Positions 28,649 to 37,712 are shown, counted from the first letter of the stretch. The stretch: 64,000 nt of DNA from Verrucomicrobiia bacterium (GCA_036268055.1 DATAUW010000010.1:62001-126000), one strand, 5' to 3'. Numbers and translations are program-made. Notes: a model not told the origin generated them from the letters alone.

Positions 28649-29395
28649 ATGATTCTGTTACTGGACATCGGCAATACGCACACGCATTTGGGGTTGGGAA
28701 ATTCGACGCGGGTTTTCAAACAACTAAATATCCCAACGGCGGCATGGTTTGATGGCGGCGCGGCGAAATTGATTTCAAAATTTGTTGGGCGTGCGTTGTT
28801 GAAAGGCGCGGCCTTGTGCAGCGTAGTGCCGCATGCGACACCGCGAGCGGTTCAGATGATCCGGCGCGAATGGGATTTGGTTTGCGTCATCCTTTCACCA
28901 AAAACTTTGCGCGGCGTGGGCATTGATTACCCGCGGCCAAAAACGATTGGGCCGGATCGCCTCGCAAATGCGGTCGCGGCGAAAGAGCATTTTGGCGCGC
29001 CATCCGTCGTGGTGGATTTTGGGACGGCGGTGACATTCGACGTGGTGGACCGCGCGGGAAATTATGCCGGGGGCATCATCGCGCCCGGCCTCGCCGTGAT
29101 GACGGATTATTTGCACGAAAAAACGGCGTTGCTGCCGCGCATCAAAATCCGCGAGGAACGCGCGGTGATCGGAAAAAATACCGAACAGGCCATGCGCATC
29201 GGCGCGGTCCATGGGTATCGCGGATTGATTCGCGAACTTATTGGCGAGTTAAAACGCGATCTGGGCGTGAAAAATTTGCCGGTAGTTGCGACCGGTGGTT
29301 ACGCAAAATTAATGGCGGCGGAATTGCCGGAGATTACCGCGATTGACCCGATGCTGACGTTGGAAGGCTTGCGGCTGATTTGGGAACGGCGATGA
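28649..29395 (+). CDS. coaX: Type III pantothenate kinase
   Basis: 248 residues from the ATG at 28649, 4 nt after birA; the family's ILLLDIGNTHTHLGL begins here. Further motifs: GPDRLANAVAAKEHFG, VVVDFGTAVTFDVVD and GGIIAPGLAVMTDYLHEKTALLPRI. It phosphorylates pantothenate, the first step of coenzyme A synthesis. BirA and CoaX neighbours are common across bacteria. Gly/Asp loops needed for ATP binding are intact. Confidence 0.96.
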   Translation: MILLLDIGNTHTHLGLGNSTRVFKQLNIPTAAWFDGGAAKLISKFVGRALLKGAALCSVVPHATPRAVQMIRREWDLVCVILSPKTLRGVGIDYPRPKTIGPDRLANAVAAKEHFGAPSVVVDFGTAVTFDVVDRAGNYAGGIIAPGLAVMTDYLHEKTALLPRIKIREERAVIGKNTEQAMRIGAVHGYRGLIRELIGELKRDLGVKNLPVVATGGYAKLMAAELPEITAIDPMLTLEGLRLIWERR

Positions 29396-29435
29396 GTCTT
29401 GAGCTTGGCAGAAATTATTGGCAATCTCCGCGCGA

Positions 29436-30236
29436 ATGAACCGCATTGTTGAACGATTCGCGCGCCTCAAACAAAACCGCCAAAAGGGTTTTGTGGTCTA
29501 TATCGGCGCGGGCGATCCCGATTTGGAAGCAACCCGGAAATTGGCGCTCGCATTCGACCAGGCGGGCGTGGATGTGCTCGAACTGGGTGTGCCCTTCAGC
29601 GATCCGCTTGCGGATGGTCTCGTGAATCAACTCGCGGCGCAACGAGGCCTTGAATCGGGCACGACGCCGCCGAAGGTCCTCGAAACGGTGCGATTGATCC
29701 GCCAGGACTCACAGGTGCCGATCGTTTTCTATATTTATTTCAATTTGCTCCATCGCTACGGTTTCAAAAAATTCATCGAGGATGCCGCGCGCGCGGGCGT
29801 GGACGGTTTGCTGGTGCTCGATTTGCCGCCGGAGGAATCGGAAAATTACGAAGCGATGATGCGCGAGGCCGGCTTGTGCGTGATCTACCTGGTTGCGCCG
29901 ACGACGCCGGATGAACGCATCGGATTGATCGTCAAGCGCGGCACCGGATTTATTTATTATGTTTCGCGCGAAGGCGTGACGGGGATGCAATCGAAAGTCT
30001 CAACCACGATTGCGGACATGACGGCGAAAATTCGCGCGCACACGCAGTTGCCCATTGCGGTCGGTTTTGGAATCTCGAATCCCGAGCAGGCACGCACAGT
30101 TGCCGCGAGCGCGGAAGCGATTGTCGTGGGCAGCGCCATCGTCAACCAGATCGCGCAGCATGGGCGCAGCCCGGAAATGGTTCCGCAAGTGACGGCATTT
30201 GTGAAATCGCTGGGCGATGCAGTGAAGACATTATGA
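29436..30236 (+). CDS. trpA: Tryptophan synthase alpha chain
   Basis: 266 residues from the ATG at 29436 (a TTG 18 bp upstream is in frame but gives no benefit). The motif ELGVPFSDPLADG holds the catalytic acids' region; FVVYIGAGDPD, GVDGLLVLDLPPEES, FIYYVSREGVTGMQSKV and AVGFGISNPEQA complete the family pattern. It cleaves indole-3-glycerol phosphate to indole. The usual partner trpB is not adjacent. Its stop overlaps the next start by 4 nt, so the mannose-1-phosphate guanylyltransferase gene is translationally coupled. Confidence 0.96.
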   Translation: MNRIVERFARLKQNRQKGFVVYIGAGDPDLEATRKLALAFDQAGVDVLELGVPFSDPLADGLVNQLAAQRGLESGTTPPKVLETVRLIRQDSQVPIVFYIYFNLLHRYGFKKFIEDAARAGVDGLLVLDLPPEESENYEAMMREAGLCVIYLVAPTTPDERIGLIVKRGTGFIYYVSREGVTGMQSKVSTTIADMTAKIRAHTQLPIAVGFGISNPEQARTVAASAEAIVVGSAIVNQIAQHGRSPEMVPQVTAFVKSLGDAVKTL

Positions 30237-31381
30237 AGCGAACTGTTACTATGAAAAAGAAAAACGAGATGAATGACCGCTACGTGATCATCATGGCGGG
30301 GGGCAAGGGCGAGCGTTTTTGGCCGATGAGCCGCGAGAAGACGCCGAAGCAGTTGATCACATTATTGGGCAAGCGTTCATTTTTGCAGCAGGCGGTGGAT
30401 CGCGTGTTGCCGCTGGTGCCGCTCAAGAATATTTTGATCATCACGAATGCCGTGCAGGCGCCGGAAGTGCGGCGGCAGCTGCCGAAGCTGCCGAAGCAAA
30501 ACGTGATCGCGGAGCCGTGCGGACGCGACACCTGCGCGGCGGTGACGTTGGGCGCGGCTATTGTCGGCGCGCGTTCGACCACGGCGGTGATGGCAGTTTT
30601 GCCGGCGGATCACGTCATTCCCGACGAGAAAAAATTTCAACAGGTACTTGCGGATGCCTTTGATTTGGCGGGGCGCGGGCAGGCGATTGTGACCATCGGC
30701 ATCAAGCCGACGGAACCGGCGACGGGTTATGGTTACATTCATGTTGGCGAACCGTTGCCTGCGCCTAAAGGTGTGAAAGGATATAAGACGACTTTCTTTA
30801 AGGCAGAACGATTCGTTGAAAAACCGAATCTCGAAAAGGCGGTCGAATATGTGAACAGCGGGCATTATCGCTGGAACGCGGGCATGTTCATCTGGTCGTT
30901 CGTGACGGTGACGGAAGGTTTGCAGAAGCATCAGCCGGAAATGTTCGAGGCGTGCCAGCGCTGGTTCAAGGTCGCGAACACGCCCGCGAAGCTGGACAAG
31001 GTGCTGGCGAAGGAATATCCCGCGATCAAAAAGGTCTCGATTGATTTTGCCTTGATGGAGCACGCGCAGAACGTGGTGGTCGCGGATGGTTCGTTCGACT
31101 GGGACGACCTTGGTTCCTGGACGGCGCTGGCGCGGCATTTGAAACCGGACGCGGAAGGCAACTGTGCGGTGGGAGATTTCGTGCATGTGGATGCGGCACG
31201 AAATATTGTCTTCGATGCGCGCACGAAAAATCGCACGCCGATTGCCATCGTCGGATTGCGTGATTCGATCCTTGTGCAGACAGACGACGCAACGCTGGTC
31301 GCGCACAAAAGCCAGGCGCAGAAAATTAAAGAACTCGTCGCGAAACTCGCGAGCACGCCGGCTTATAAAAAGTTGGTGTAA
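30233..31381 (+). CDS. manC: Mannose-1-phosphate guanylyltransferase
   Basis: 382 residues. Nucleotidyl-transferase signature MAGGKGERFWPMSREKTPKQL, then AEPCGRDTCAAVTLGAA, VLPADHVIPDE, TGYGYIHVGE, YRWNAGMFIWS and the FDWDDLGSW metal-binding block. No C-terminal isomerase domain, so it is the monofunctional form. It makes GDP-mannose for polysaccharide or glycoconjugates. The start at 30233 overlaps trpA; ATGs at 30251 and 30269 are also possible. Being last in the nadC-to-manC run, it may also have its own promoter. Confidence 0.93.
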   Translation: MKRTVTMKKKNEMNDRYVIIMAGGKGERFWPMSREKTPKQLITLLGKRSFLQQAVDRVLPLVPLKNILIITNAVQAPEVRRQLPKLPKQNVIAEPCGRDTCAAVTLGAAIVGARSTTAVMAVLPADHVIPDEKKFQQVLADAFDLAGRGQAIVTIGIKPTEPATGYGYIHVGEPLPAPKGVKGYKTTFFKAERFVEKPNLEKAVEYVNSGHYRWNAGMFIWSFVTVTEGLQKHQPEMFEACQRWFKVANTPAKLDKVLAKEYPAIKKVSIDFALMEHAQNVVVADGSFDWDDLGSWTALARHLKPDAEGNCAVGDFVHVDAARNIVFDARTKNRTPIAIVGLRDSILVQTDDATLVAHKSQAQKIKELVAKLASTPAYKKLV

Positions 31382-31389
31382 ACGCCAGA

Positions 31390-31728
31390 CTAGGGATTTT
31401 GGCCTTGGACGATGGGCGGGGGCGCGGTCAAAAAGCTAGTGACATCCATTCCGCCAAACAGATTTTTATAAAGCGCGATAGGTGTTCCGACGAGCCCCGG
31501 AATGGACCACCAGCCGAACATAAAGCACCAGAGGGCGTGCTTGCGGCCCGCCGCGCGATGGCTGGTGGTTGGTGGCACCCATTCAAAAACAGACGACGTG
31601 TGAGAAAAAAGGATGACCGAATAGATGCGCCGATATTGCACAATCGAGCCGCCGTGCTGGTGATAAAGTTGCAGCAACTCAGGCAGGTTGCGAATGGGCA
31701 CTTTGTGATTCCACCAGAGCGGGACCAT
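31390..31728 (-). CDS. Conserved hypothetical protein
   Basis: 112 residues, aromatic-rich, with a hydrophobic core HALWCFMFGWWSIPGLVGTPIALY that may be a membrane or buried segment, flanked by VPLWWNHKVPIRNL and KNLFGGMD. No recognised domain. It is convergent with manC and separated from pheT's 3' end by under 40 bp. Moderately supported: a full-length frame with family-like composition, but it could be a lineage-specific gene. Confidence 0.5.
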   Translation of the reverse strand: MVPLWWNHKVPIRNLPELLQLYHQHGGSIVQYRRIYSVILFSHTSSVFEWVPPTTSHRAAGRKHALWCFMFGWWSIPGLVGTPIALYKNLFGGMDVTSFLTAPPPIVQGQNP

Positions 31729-31766
31729 GATTCCTCCTTTATTTCATAGCGTTATCGGCAACATAT

Positions 31767-34193
31767 TCAACTTTCGCGCAAAGTGGCGTTGAGCGTTCGC
31801 TTGAATGCTTCGACCAATTTTTCGTGGGCGGCGTTCACTTCATTGTCGGTCAGCGTGCGCTCGGCGTTGCGATAAGTGAATGCATACGCAAGGCTCTTTT
31901 GACCAGTGGGGACGTTCTGGCGGCGGAAAATATCGAAGAGTTCCACGTTCTCGAGGTTCGCGGGTTTGACTTGTTTCACCGCGCCGAGAACAGCCTCGTG
32001 GGTTGTGGCTTCGGGCACAAGCATGGCGACATCCCGGCGGATGGTGGGAAATTGCGGCAATGGCTTCAACATGCGCGACGGATTTCGGCGTGCGAGCAGA
32101 AGATCGAGATTCAATTCGGCGATAAGCACGGCATCGCGCAGGTCGTAGCGCCGGGCAAGCGCGGGCAGAAGCTGGCCGAGTTCGCCGAGGGAATTTTTTC
32201 CAAGTTGAATCGTGCCGGACTCCAGCAGCAGAGTGGTGCTTTGCTCGCGCCGCGCGAAGGTGTAACCGCGCAGGCCGAATTGCTCGAGAAATTCTTCGAG
32301 GACACCTTTTAAATCGTAGGTGTCGAACTTCGCGGCGCGATCTTCGCCGGACCAAAATGGAACCTGGCGCTGGCCGGTGAGGATGATGGCGACGCGCCGT
32401 TCTTCGCGCACCTGGCCATTGTTCGGTGCAAACACGCGACCGATTTCAAAGAGTGCGACATCGTGATTTTTGCGATTGAGATTGTGGCGGAGGGCGTCGA
32501 GGAGGCCGGGAATGAGACTGGGGCGGAGGGCATCCATGTCATTGCTCAAGGGATTTTGCAAAGCGACGGATTCGCCGGTGAGCTTGGCGGACGCGCTCGA
32601 AATAAGCGTCTGGCCCTGGGCTTCGCTGAGGCCGAGGCCGGTGAGAATGCGGCGCGCTTCGGCAAGTTGATCGTGAACGGAATCGAAGGCGTTGGCACCA
32701 ATCGCGCCGCGCGGAGGCGTCGAAGGAATATTTTCGATGCCAAACAGGCGTGCGACTTCCTCGATCAAATCCACTTCGCGTTTCAAATCCACGCGGAAGG
32801 TGGGAATACGGAATGCGGGCGTGGACGAACCGGCGTTGGTCAATTCGAGGCCGAGACTTTGCAACGATTTGATTTGGCGATCGGCGGGAATTTCGATGCC
32901 GACAAGTTGCGAGGTTTTTTCGGGACGCAGCGAAATGGTTTTCGGTTCGGCAGGTTGCGGGTAAACATCCACGACGCCTTCAGCCAATTCACCACCGGCG
33001 GTTTCGAGAATTAATTGCACGGCGCGGCGGCTTGCCCAATCGCAGATGCCGACATCTCCACCGCGTTCAAAGCGGTAGGAGGAATCCGTGCGGAGTTCCA
33101 ATTTCTTGGAAGTCGCGCGAATATTTTGCGGCTTGAAATAGGCGCTTTCGATCAAAACGTCTTTGGTGTTTGAAGTGATTTCGGAATTTTGGCCGCCCAT
33201 GATGCCAGCGAGTGCGATGCCCTTGGTTTCGTCAGCGATGAGCAAGGCTTGATTTGTGAGCGTGCGTTGCTGGCCGTCCAGGGTGGTAAATTTTTCACCT
33301 TCGCTCGCGCGGCGGACGACGATGGTGGGACGCTGGCCGTTCGCGGCGGTGACGAGATGATAATCGAACGCGTGAAGCGGCTGGCCGATTTCGAGCATCA
33401 CGTAATTGGTGACGTCCACGACATTACTGATGCTGCGGATGCCGACTTTCTCGAGGGTTTGCTTGAGCCAATCGGGACTGGGGCCAACCTTGACGCCGCG
33501 AATGATGCGCGCCGCGTAGCGCGGACAAAGTTCGGCGTCTTCTATTTTGACGGCGATGAGTTCGGCAGTTTTTGCGCCGGACGCGGGGAGATTGCCAGGG
33601 TTCGGAATTTTGAGCGGGTTGCCGGTGACAGCGCTGATCTCGCGAGCGATGCCGATGACGCTGTTGAGATCGGGACGATTGGGGGTGATCTCGAGATCGT
33701 AAACGACGTCGTTGCCCGCGCGGCCAAGATATTCGGCGAAGGGCTGGCCGACCCTGGCATCGGGCGAAAGAATGAGCAGACCATCCACTTGGTCGGGCAG
33801 GCCAAGTTCCTGAGGGGAACACAGCATGCCGTGAGATTCGACGCCGCGGATTTTGCCGACCTTGATGGTGAAGGGTTCTTTGTCGCCGGGTTTGGGGGGC
33901 AGGGACGCGCCGGGGAGAATGAGCGGGACTTTATCGCCGGCCTGAAAATTTTGCGCGCCGCAAACGATTTGGCGTTCGCCGGTGCCGTCGTTGACGCGGC
34001 AGAGGGAAAGTTTGTCGGCGTTGGGATGTTTGTCTCGGGTGATGACCTGGGCGACGACGATGCCTTCGAATTCGCCGCCAATTTTTTGGACGCCCTCGAC
34101 CTCGATGCCAATCATGGTGAGGCGCTCGGAGAGTTCGGCGGGCGACCAGTTGAAATCAACGTATTGCTTGAGCCAGTTAAGGGTGACTTTCAT
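31767..34193 (-). CDS. pheT: Phenylalanyl-tRNA synthetase beta chain
   Basis: 808 residues, full length: N-terminal tRNA-binding OB fold (about 39-150), B3/4 editing domain (about 210-390), B5 domain (about 405-475), core and C-terminal FDX-ACB domain (about 715-805, FPTIRRDVAMLVPEAT). It joins with PheS to charge tRNA-Phe. The ATG at 34193 directly abuts the stop codon of the HEPN gene with no gap, and no clear Shine-Dalgarno is seen in the bases just before it. Normally pheT follows pheS; here two foreign-looking genes lie between them. Confidence 0.97.
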   Translation of the reverse strand: MKVTLNWLKQYVDFNWSPAELSERLTMIGIEVEGVQKIGGEFEGIVVAQVITRDKHPNADKLSLCRVNDGTGERQIVCGAQNFQAGDKVPLILPGASLPPKPGDKEPFTIKVGKIRGVESHGMLCSPQELGLPDQVDGLLILSPDARVGQPFAEYLGRAGNDVVYDLEITPNRPDLNSVIGIAREISAVTGNPLKIPNPGNLPASGAKTAELIAVKIEDAELCPRYAARIIRGVKVGPSPDWLKQTLEKVGIRSISNVVDVTNYVMLEIGQPLHAFDYHLVTAANGQRPTIVVRRASEGEKFTTLDGQQRTLTNQALLIADETKGIALAGIMGGQNSEITSNTKDVLIESAYFKPQNIRATSKKLELRTDSSYRFERGGDVGICDWASRRAVQLILETAGGELAEGVVDVYPQPAEPKTISLRPEKTSQLVGIEIPADRQIKSLQSLGLELTNAGSSTPAFRIPTFRVDLKREVDLIEEVARLFGIENIPSTPPRGAIGANAFDSVHDQLAEARRILTGLGLSEAQGQTLISSASAKLTGESVALQNPLSNDMDALRPSLIPGLLDALRHNLNRKNHDVALFEIGRVFAPNNGQVREERRVAIILTGQRQVPFWSGEDRAAKFDTYDLKGVLEEFLEQFGLRGYTFARREQSTTLLLESGTIQLGKNSLGELGQLLPALARRYDLRDAVLIAELNLDLLLARRNPSRMLKPLPQFPTIRRDVAMLVPEATTHEAVLGAVKQVKPANLENVELFDIFRRQNVPTGQKSLAYAFTYRNAERTLTDNEVNAAHEKLVEAFKRTLNATLRES

Positions 34194-34661
34194 TTAGATT
34201 AATTGGTTTTCGATAAATTCTAATACCTCTTCTGCTTTGTTCAGATAATTTGAAATTCGCGCAATAGTGATGTCGGAATTTTGGCCATGCGCAATTTGGT
34301 GTCGGTTCGCCATAATTGCATCAATCGCTTCTCTTCTACCGTTTAGATCGACAAATGTTTCCAAGTCTTTGGCCCATGATTCTTTGAATGATCCTGAGAT
34401 TTCTAAGAATCTTTTGGTCTTAGGGTTTTGAATTTTACCAAGTTGGATTGAAGCGTAATCGCCGATTGGTTTTGGTGCTATTCTTGTAACAAAATTAGTA
34501 TACAGAGCAATCACCGCATTTTCTAATAATCCCGCTGTAAGCACACATGCGTAGCGCGCCCAGTGAGATTGCAATTCTAAGTCATCAGCAGTGGCGGAAG
34601 AACTGTTCAACACTAGCGCGCGAATCGAGGCAAGCTGCCTAGCGATGTCAGCGTTTCTCAT
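34194..34661 (-). CDS. HEPN-domain protein (predicted RNase), RiboL-PSP-like
   Basis: 155 residues, all alpha, with the HEPN catalytic motif RHQIAH (R120, H125; R-x4-H) preceded by a polar residue (N119), as in active HEPN ribonucleases. The N-terminal helices (IARQLASIRAL, ARYACVLTAGLLENAVI) fit the RiboL-PSP-HEPN family, though the exact family name is my recollection. The gene overlaps the DUF262 gene by 4 nt (ATGA) and its TAA directly precedes the pheT ATG. Codon and base use are far more AT-rich than pheT and pheS. I infer a toxin or defence nuclease paired with the DUF262 partner. Confidence 0.8.
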   Translation of the reverse strand: MRNADIARQLASIRALVLNSSSATADDLELQSHWARYACVLTAGLLENAVIALYTNFVTRIAPKPIGDYASIQLGKIQNPKTKRFLEISGSFKESWAKDLETFVDLNGRREAIDAIMANRHQIAHGQNSDITIARISNYLNKAEEVLEFIENQLI

Positions 34662-35776
34662 TTTATGTGTGAGAAGGCGGCTGTTGCTAATTTAATTCGT
34701 TTTTCGACGTTTGGTTTATCTGATGTCGCATCAGTTACGGCGGAGAGATATTCTGGGTTGGTGGTGAGTTTTTTATACGATGCCTTAATTTGATCCGTTT
34801 GAGCTATTTTCCCGCGACTCAATCTTTTTGCCAAGCCGATCATCACGGAGTCAAACACCGCCGCGTTAAGAGCTCTTTCCGGCCGAAAAGCTTCTGCTCC
34901 GAGGATTTCAAAAATCAGTTTAATTGTCGAAATGAATGTCTCGCGGAACAATTTTAATTCTTCGGCGGTTGGGTTGCGGTTCTTGAGGGCAAACTTGCTT
35001 AAAAATTCTGCAAGTGGACGTTCGTAAGAATCCGCATTGGCGTATAAAGCAAAAAAACGCAAAATGAGCTCTCGATCTTTTAACCGAGGATGAGGTTTTC
35101 CAAAAACCTGTCGCCATTCGCGAATTTCATTCAACTCTTCAATGAGGTCTAATAAAGCACCTCGATAAACAGCCACACGGATTTCTTGAGCCGACAGACG
35201 TTGGCCGGTTGTATTCAATCGTTCAAAAATGTGATAGATGCTTGTGTCATCATTTGTCGGTTTTTCTTGTTTTATGATCGTAGCGTGAATTACGTAATCA
35301 TTTAAATTTCTTCTTTGCGCATCAGATAAAGCTTTGTATGTCAACCCTTCAAACCTTTCTGATACTTTAGAAAGTTTGAATACTTTTTGATTCTTATCCC
35401 CCTCTTTAGGATTAAAAATACCTTCTACAAAAAATTGAAGAGTTTTGAGTCGTTGCTGCCCGTCAATTACCAGCAGCTTGCTCGATTCAACTTCCTTCGC
35501 AAGGAATACGCCCGGTACTGGCAGTCCCAGAAGGATTGATTCAACAAAACGTGACGCTTCAGGGAGCCTCCAAACGTAGTCCCTTTGAAACGGTGGTATG
35601 ACAATATCATCGCGTTGCAAACGTGCGACGAAACCAGCAACATCATAGTCCGCACCATAGCTCGTTATCTCGTAGCGGACGTTCGGGGTCGTATCGTCAT
35701 TTTCTGCCTCATCAATTACTTCCGCCACATGTTCGGACTTTTGTTTGCTCAGTTTGCTTATTTTCATTTTTTTCAA
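34658..35776 (-). CDS. DUF262 (GmrSD N-terminal type) protein
   Basis: 372 residues with the DUF262 motifs IPPFQRDYVW (about 60-69), IDGQQRLKTL (about 104-113) and HIFERLNTTGQRLSAQEIR (about 182-200), followed by an alpha-helical tail. DUF262 is the ParB/Srx-like NTP-binding module of the GmrSD restriction enzyme and relatives. The C-terminal DUF1524 HNH nuclease of GmrSD is missing. The next gene is a HEPN RNase overlapping by 4 nt, which could supply the effector. It lies 50 bp downstream of pheS, and a hand count of one 60-base line in it (35341-35400) gives 19 G+C against 35 in a pheT line (33541-33600), a mark of transfer. Confidence 0.88.
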   Translation of the reverse strand: MKKMKISKLSKQKSEHVAEVIDEAENDDTTPNVRYEITSYGADYDVAGFVARLQRDDIVIPPFQRDYVWRLPEASRFVESILLGLPVPGVFLAKEVESSKLLVIDGQQRLKTLQFFVEGIFNPKEGDKNQKVFKLSKVSERFEGLTYKALSDAQRRNLNDYVIHATIIKQEKPTNDDTSIYHIFERLNTTGQRLSAQEIRVAVYRGALLDLIEELNEIREWRQVFGKPHPRLKDRELILRFFALYANADSYERPLAEFLSKFALKNRNPTAEELKLFRETFISTIKLIFEILGAEAFRPERALNAAVFDSVMIGLAKRLSRGKIAQTDQIKASYKKLTTNPEYLSAVTDATSDKPNVEKRIKLATAAFSHIK

Positions 35777-35826
35777 GCGAAAAGTTTTTGATGGCGTTTG
35801 GTGAATGAGAATATGAATCAGCTATT

Positions 35827-36858
35827 TTAAAATTGTTTTAGAAAACGGACATCATTCTCGTAAAACAACCGAATATCATTGATTTCATAGCGGAGCATGG
35901 CGATGCGTTCGATGCCGAAGCCGAAGGCCCAGCCAGTCCAGATTTCGGGATCGTAGCCGACGTTCTCGAAAACTTTTGGATGCACCATGCCGCAGCCGGC
36001 GAGTTCGAGCCATTCCTTGCCCATCTTGCGAACCATGGGGCTGGAGAAATCTATCTCGAAGCTGGGCTCGGTGTAGGAAAAATAATGCGGGCGGAAACGC
36101 AGCTTCACGTCTTTGCCGAGGAGTTCCTTGAAGACGAATTCGACGGTGCCTTTGAGGTCGCCGACGGTGACATTTTTGTCCACGTAAAGGCCTTCGATTT
36201 GCTGGAAGGTCGGATTGTGGGTGGCATCGGCGTTGTCGCGGCGATATACGCGGCCCGGCACGATGATGCGGATGGGCGGCGGTTGTGATTCCATCACGCG
36301 AATTTGCACGGAGCTGGTGTGCGTGCGCAGGAGAAATGGTTTTTGCGCGGGCGCGCCAGGTTGGGCGGTGGCGGACTGAACGTAGAAGGTGTCCTGGGAG
36401 TCTCGCGCGGGATGATCGGCGGGAGTATTCAAGGCGTCGAAGCAATGATATTCGTCTTCGATCTCGGGACCGTCGGCGACGACGAAACCGATTTTGCGAA
36501 AGCTGCGGACGATGTCTTCGGTGACTTGCGTGAGCGGATGCAATTTGCCGAGGGCGCGGCGGCGTCCGGGCAGAGTGAAATCGGTGGGCTCTTTGGGCAG
36601 CGCGGCTTTGAGTTCGAGTTCGGCGCGGCGTTCGGTCAGGGCGGCTTCGAGTTCGCCTTTGGCGACGTTGACGAGTTTGCCGGCGGCGGGTTTTTCCTCT
36701 TTGGGCAGGGAGCCGAGTTGTTTGAGGAGCGCGGTGAATTTGCCGGCGGCTCCGAGGTAGTTGCCCTTGGTCTGTTCCAGGGCGGCGAGGTCGGGCGCGG
36801 CGCGCAATTCCGCGATGGCGGCGTTTTTAAGCGGTTCGATCTGATCGAGAAATGACAT
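35827..36858 (-). CDS. pheS: Phenylalanyl-tRNA synthetase alpha chain
   Basis: 343 residues, normal. N-terminal coiled-coil domain (LRAAPDLAALEQTKGNYLG) followed by the class II catalytic core: HPLTQVTEDIVRSFRKIGF, TPADHPARDSQDTF, RTHTSSVQIR (motif 2 region) and GCGMVHPKVFENVG with GFGIERIAMLRY (motif 3). It pairs with PheT. Its own promoter is likely because a terminator after rplT lies upstream. The intruding DUF262/HEPN pair separates it from pheT. Confidence 0.97.
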   Translation of the reverse strand: MSFLDQIEPLKNAAIAELRAAPDLAALEQTKGNYLGAAGKFTALLKQLGSLPKEEKPAAGKLVNVAKGELEAALTERRAELELKAALPKEPTDFTLPGRRRALGKLHPLTQVTEDIVRSFRKIGFVVADGPEIEDEYHCFDALNTPADHPARDSQDTFYVQSATAQPGAPAQKPFLLRTHTSSVQIRVMESQPPPIRIIVPGRVYRRDNADATHNPTFQQIEGLYVDKNVTVGDLKGTVEFVFKELLGKDVKLRFRPHYFSYTEPSFEIDFSSPMVRKMGKEWLELAGCGMVHPKVFENVGYDPEIWTGWAFGFGIERIAMLRYEINDIRLFYENDVRFLKQF

Positions 36859-36951
36859 AGGCGAGCGGTATTATGAGAAAACGCGGCGGGGGCGGAAGTT
36901 TAAAGTTTGGGATTCGATGGAATTTGTGAACGGCGGTTTGCAGGTCTATTT

Positions 36952-36988
36952 GACGCAGAGGCGGGGAGGCGCAGAGGCGCAGAGGGGG
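36952..36988. repeat. 8-bp tandem repeat, four units (CGCAGAGG type)
   Basis: Units CGCAGAGG, CGGGGAGG, CGCAGAGG, CGCAGAGG in series between pheS and the rplT terminator. The same 8-base unit recurs at 45930, 52489 and 53818. Confidence 0.75.
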
Positions 36989-37033
36989 AAAAGATTTTAG
37001 GATGGGACGGAATCGGAATTGGATTGAGGGAAA

Positions 37034-37068
37034 TAAAAAAACGGGCGTCATTGCTGAGCGCCCGTTTG
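37034..37068 (-). terminator. Rho-independent terminator after rplT
   Basis: On the minus strand: ACGGGCG paired with CGCCCGT around an 11-nt loop, followed by a run of T (seven A on the plus strand, 37034-37040). It ends the rpmI-rplT unit before pheS. Confidence 0.9.
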
Positions 37069-37091
37069 AGAGATTTTGGTATCGCGTGGAT

Positions 37092-37490
37092 TTAGGCTTT
37101 AGCAGTCTTCACGGCTTTGACCGCTTTGACGCCTTTGTCTTGCAATGCCTTGACAGCGACTTTGACGAGTTCGCCGAATGCGGCGTTGTCGGTGGCGGCG
37201 ATGTCAGCGAGGACCTTGCGGTCGAGGGTGACTTTCGCGGCTTTGAGGCCTTCCATGAAACGGCTGTAGGTGGTGCCGGCAGCGCGGGCGGAGGCGTTGA
37301 TGCGGACCTGCCAGAGCTGGCGGAAGGTGCGTTTCTTCACCTTGCGATCGCGGAAAGCGTATTGCTTGGCGTGATCGGTGGCGTCGGCTGCGTAACGGTA
37401 AAGTTTCGAGCGGCGGCCGCGGAAGCCCTTGGCGTCTTTAATTGTACGGATACGGCGCTTGCGTGAAGCGGGTGCGTTAGTAACTCGCAT
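37092..37490 (-). CDS. rplT: Ribosomal protein bL20
   Basis: 132 residues. The L20 signature is clear: KGFRGRRSKLYRYA, DRKVKKRTFRQLWQVRINASAR and YSRFMEGLKAA. An alanine/lysine-rich tail extends the usual 118-120 residues. It is a 50S assembly protein binding 23S rRNA. It lies 12 bp after rpmI; infC, the common first gene of this operon, is not seen upstream. Confidence 0.97.
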   Translation of the reverse strand: MRVTNAPASRKRRIRTIKDAKGFRGRRSKLYRYAADATDHAKQYAFRDRKVKKRTFRQLWQVRINASARAAGTTYSRFMEGLKAAKVTLDRKVLADIAATDNAAFGELVKVAVKALQDKGVKAVKAVKTAKA

Positions 37491-37502
37491 AAAATTTAAT
37501 GA

Positions 37503-37712
37503 TTAATGGCTGAAAGGAAGGTTCTGGGTGATGCGATAGGCATCGGTGTGATCCACCTGTTTGGCGGTGCCGAGGCTGCGGCGGCGCTTGGCGTTTTTGG
37601 AGGCGAGCAAATGGCGTTTGCCGGCGCGTGAGCGCATGACCTTGCCGGTGCCGGTGATTTTAAACCGTTTGGCGACCGCTTTCCGAGTTTTGATACCTTT
37701 TGGGCGTCTCAT
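37503..37712 (-). CDS. rpmI: Ribosomal protein bL35
   Basis: 69 residues. The L35 pattern KTRKAVAKRFKITGTGKV and HLLASKNAKRRRSLG is present. A basic 50S subunit protein, encoded just before rplT as in most bacteria. Confidence 0.96.
   Translation of the reverse strand: MRRPKGIKTRKAVAKRFKITGTGKVMRSRAGKRHLLASKNAKRRRSLGTAKQVDHTDAYRITQNLPFSH

Noticed and set aside
33189-34202. Long open frame antisense to pheT
   Set aside because: Composition is shadow-like and the entire stretch is covered by pheT's N-terminal domains.
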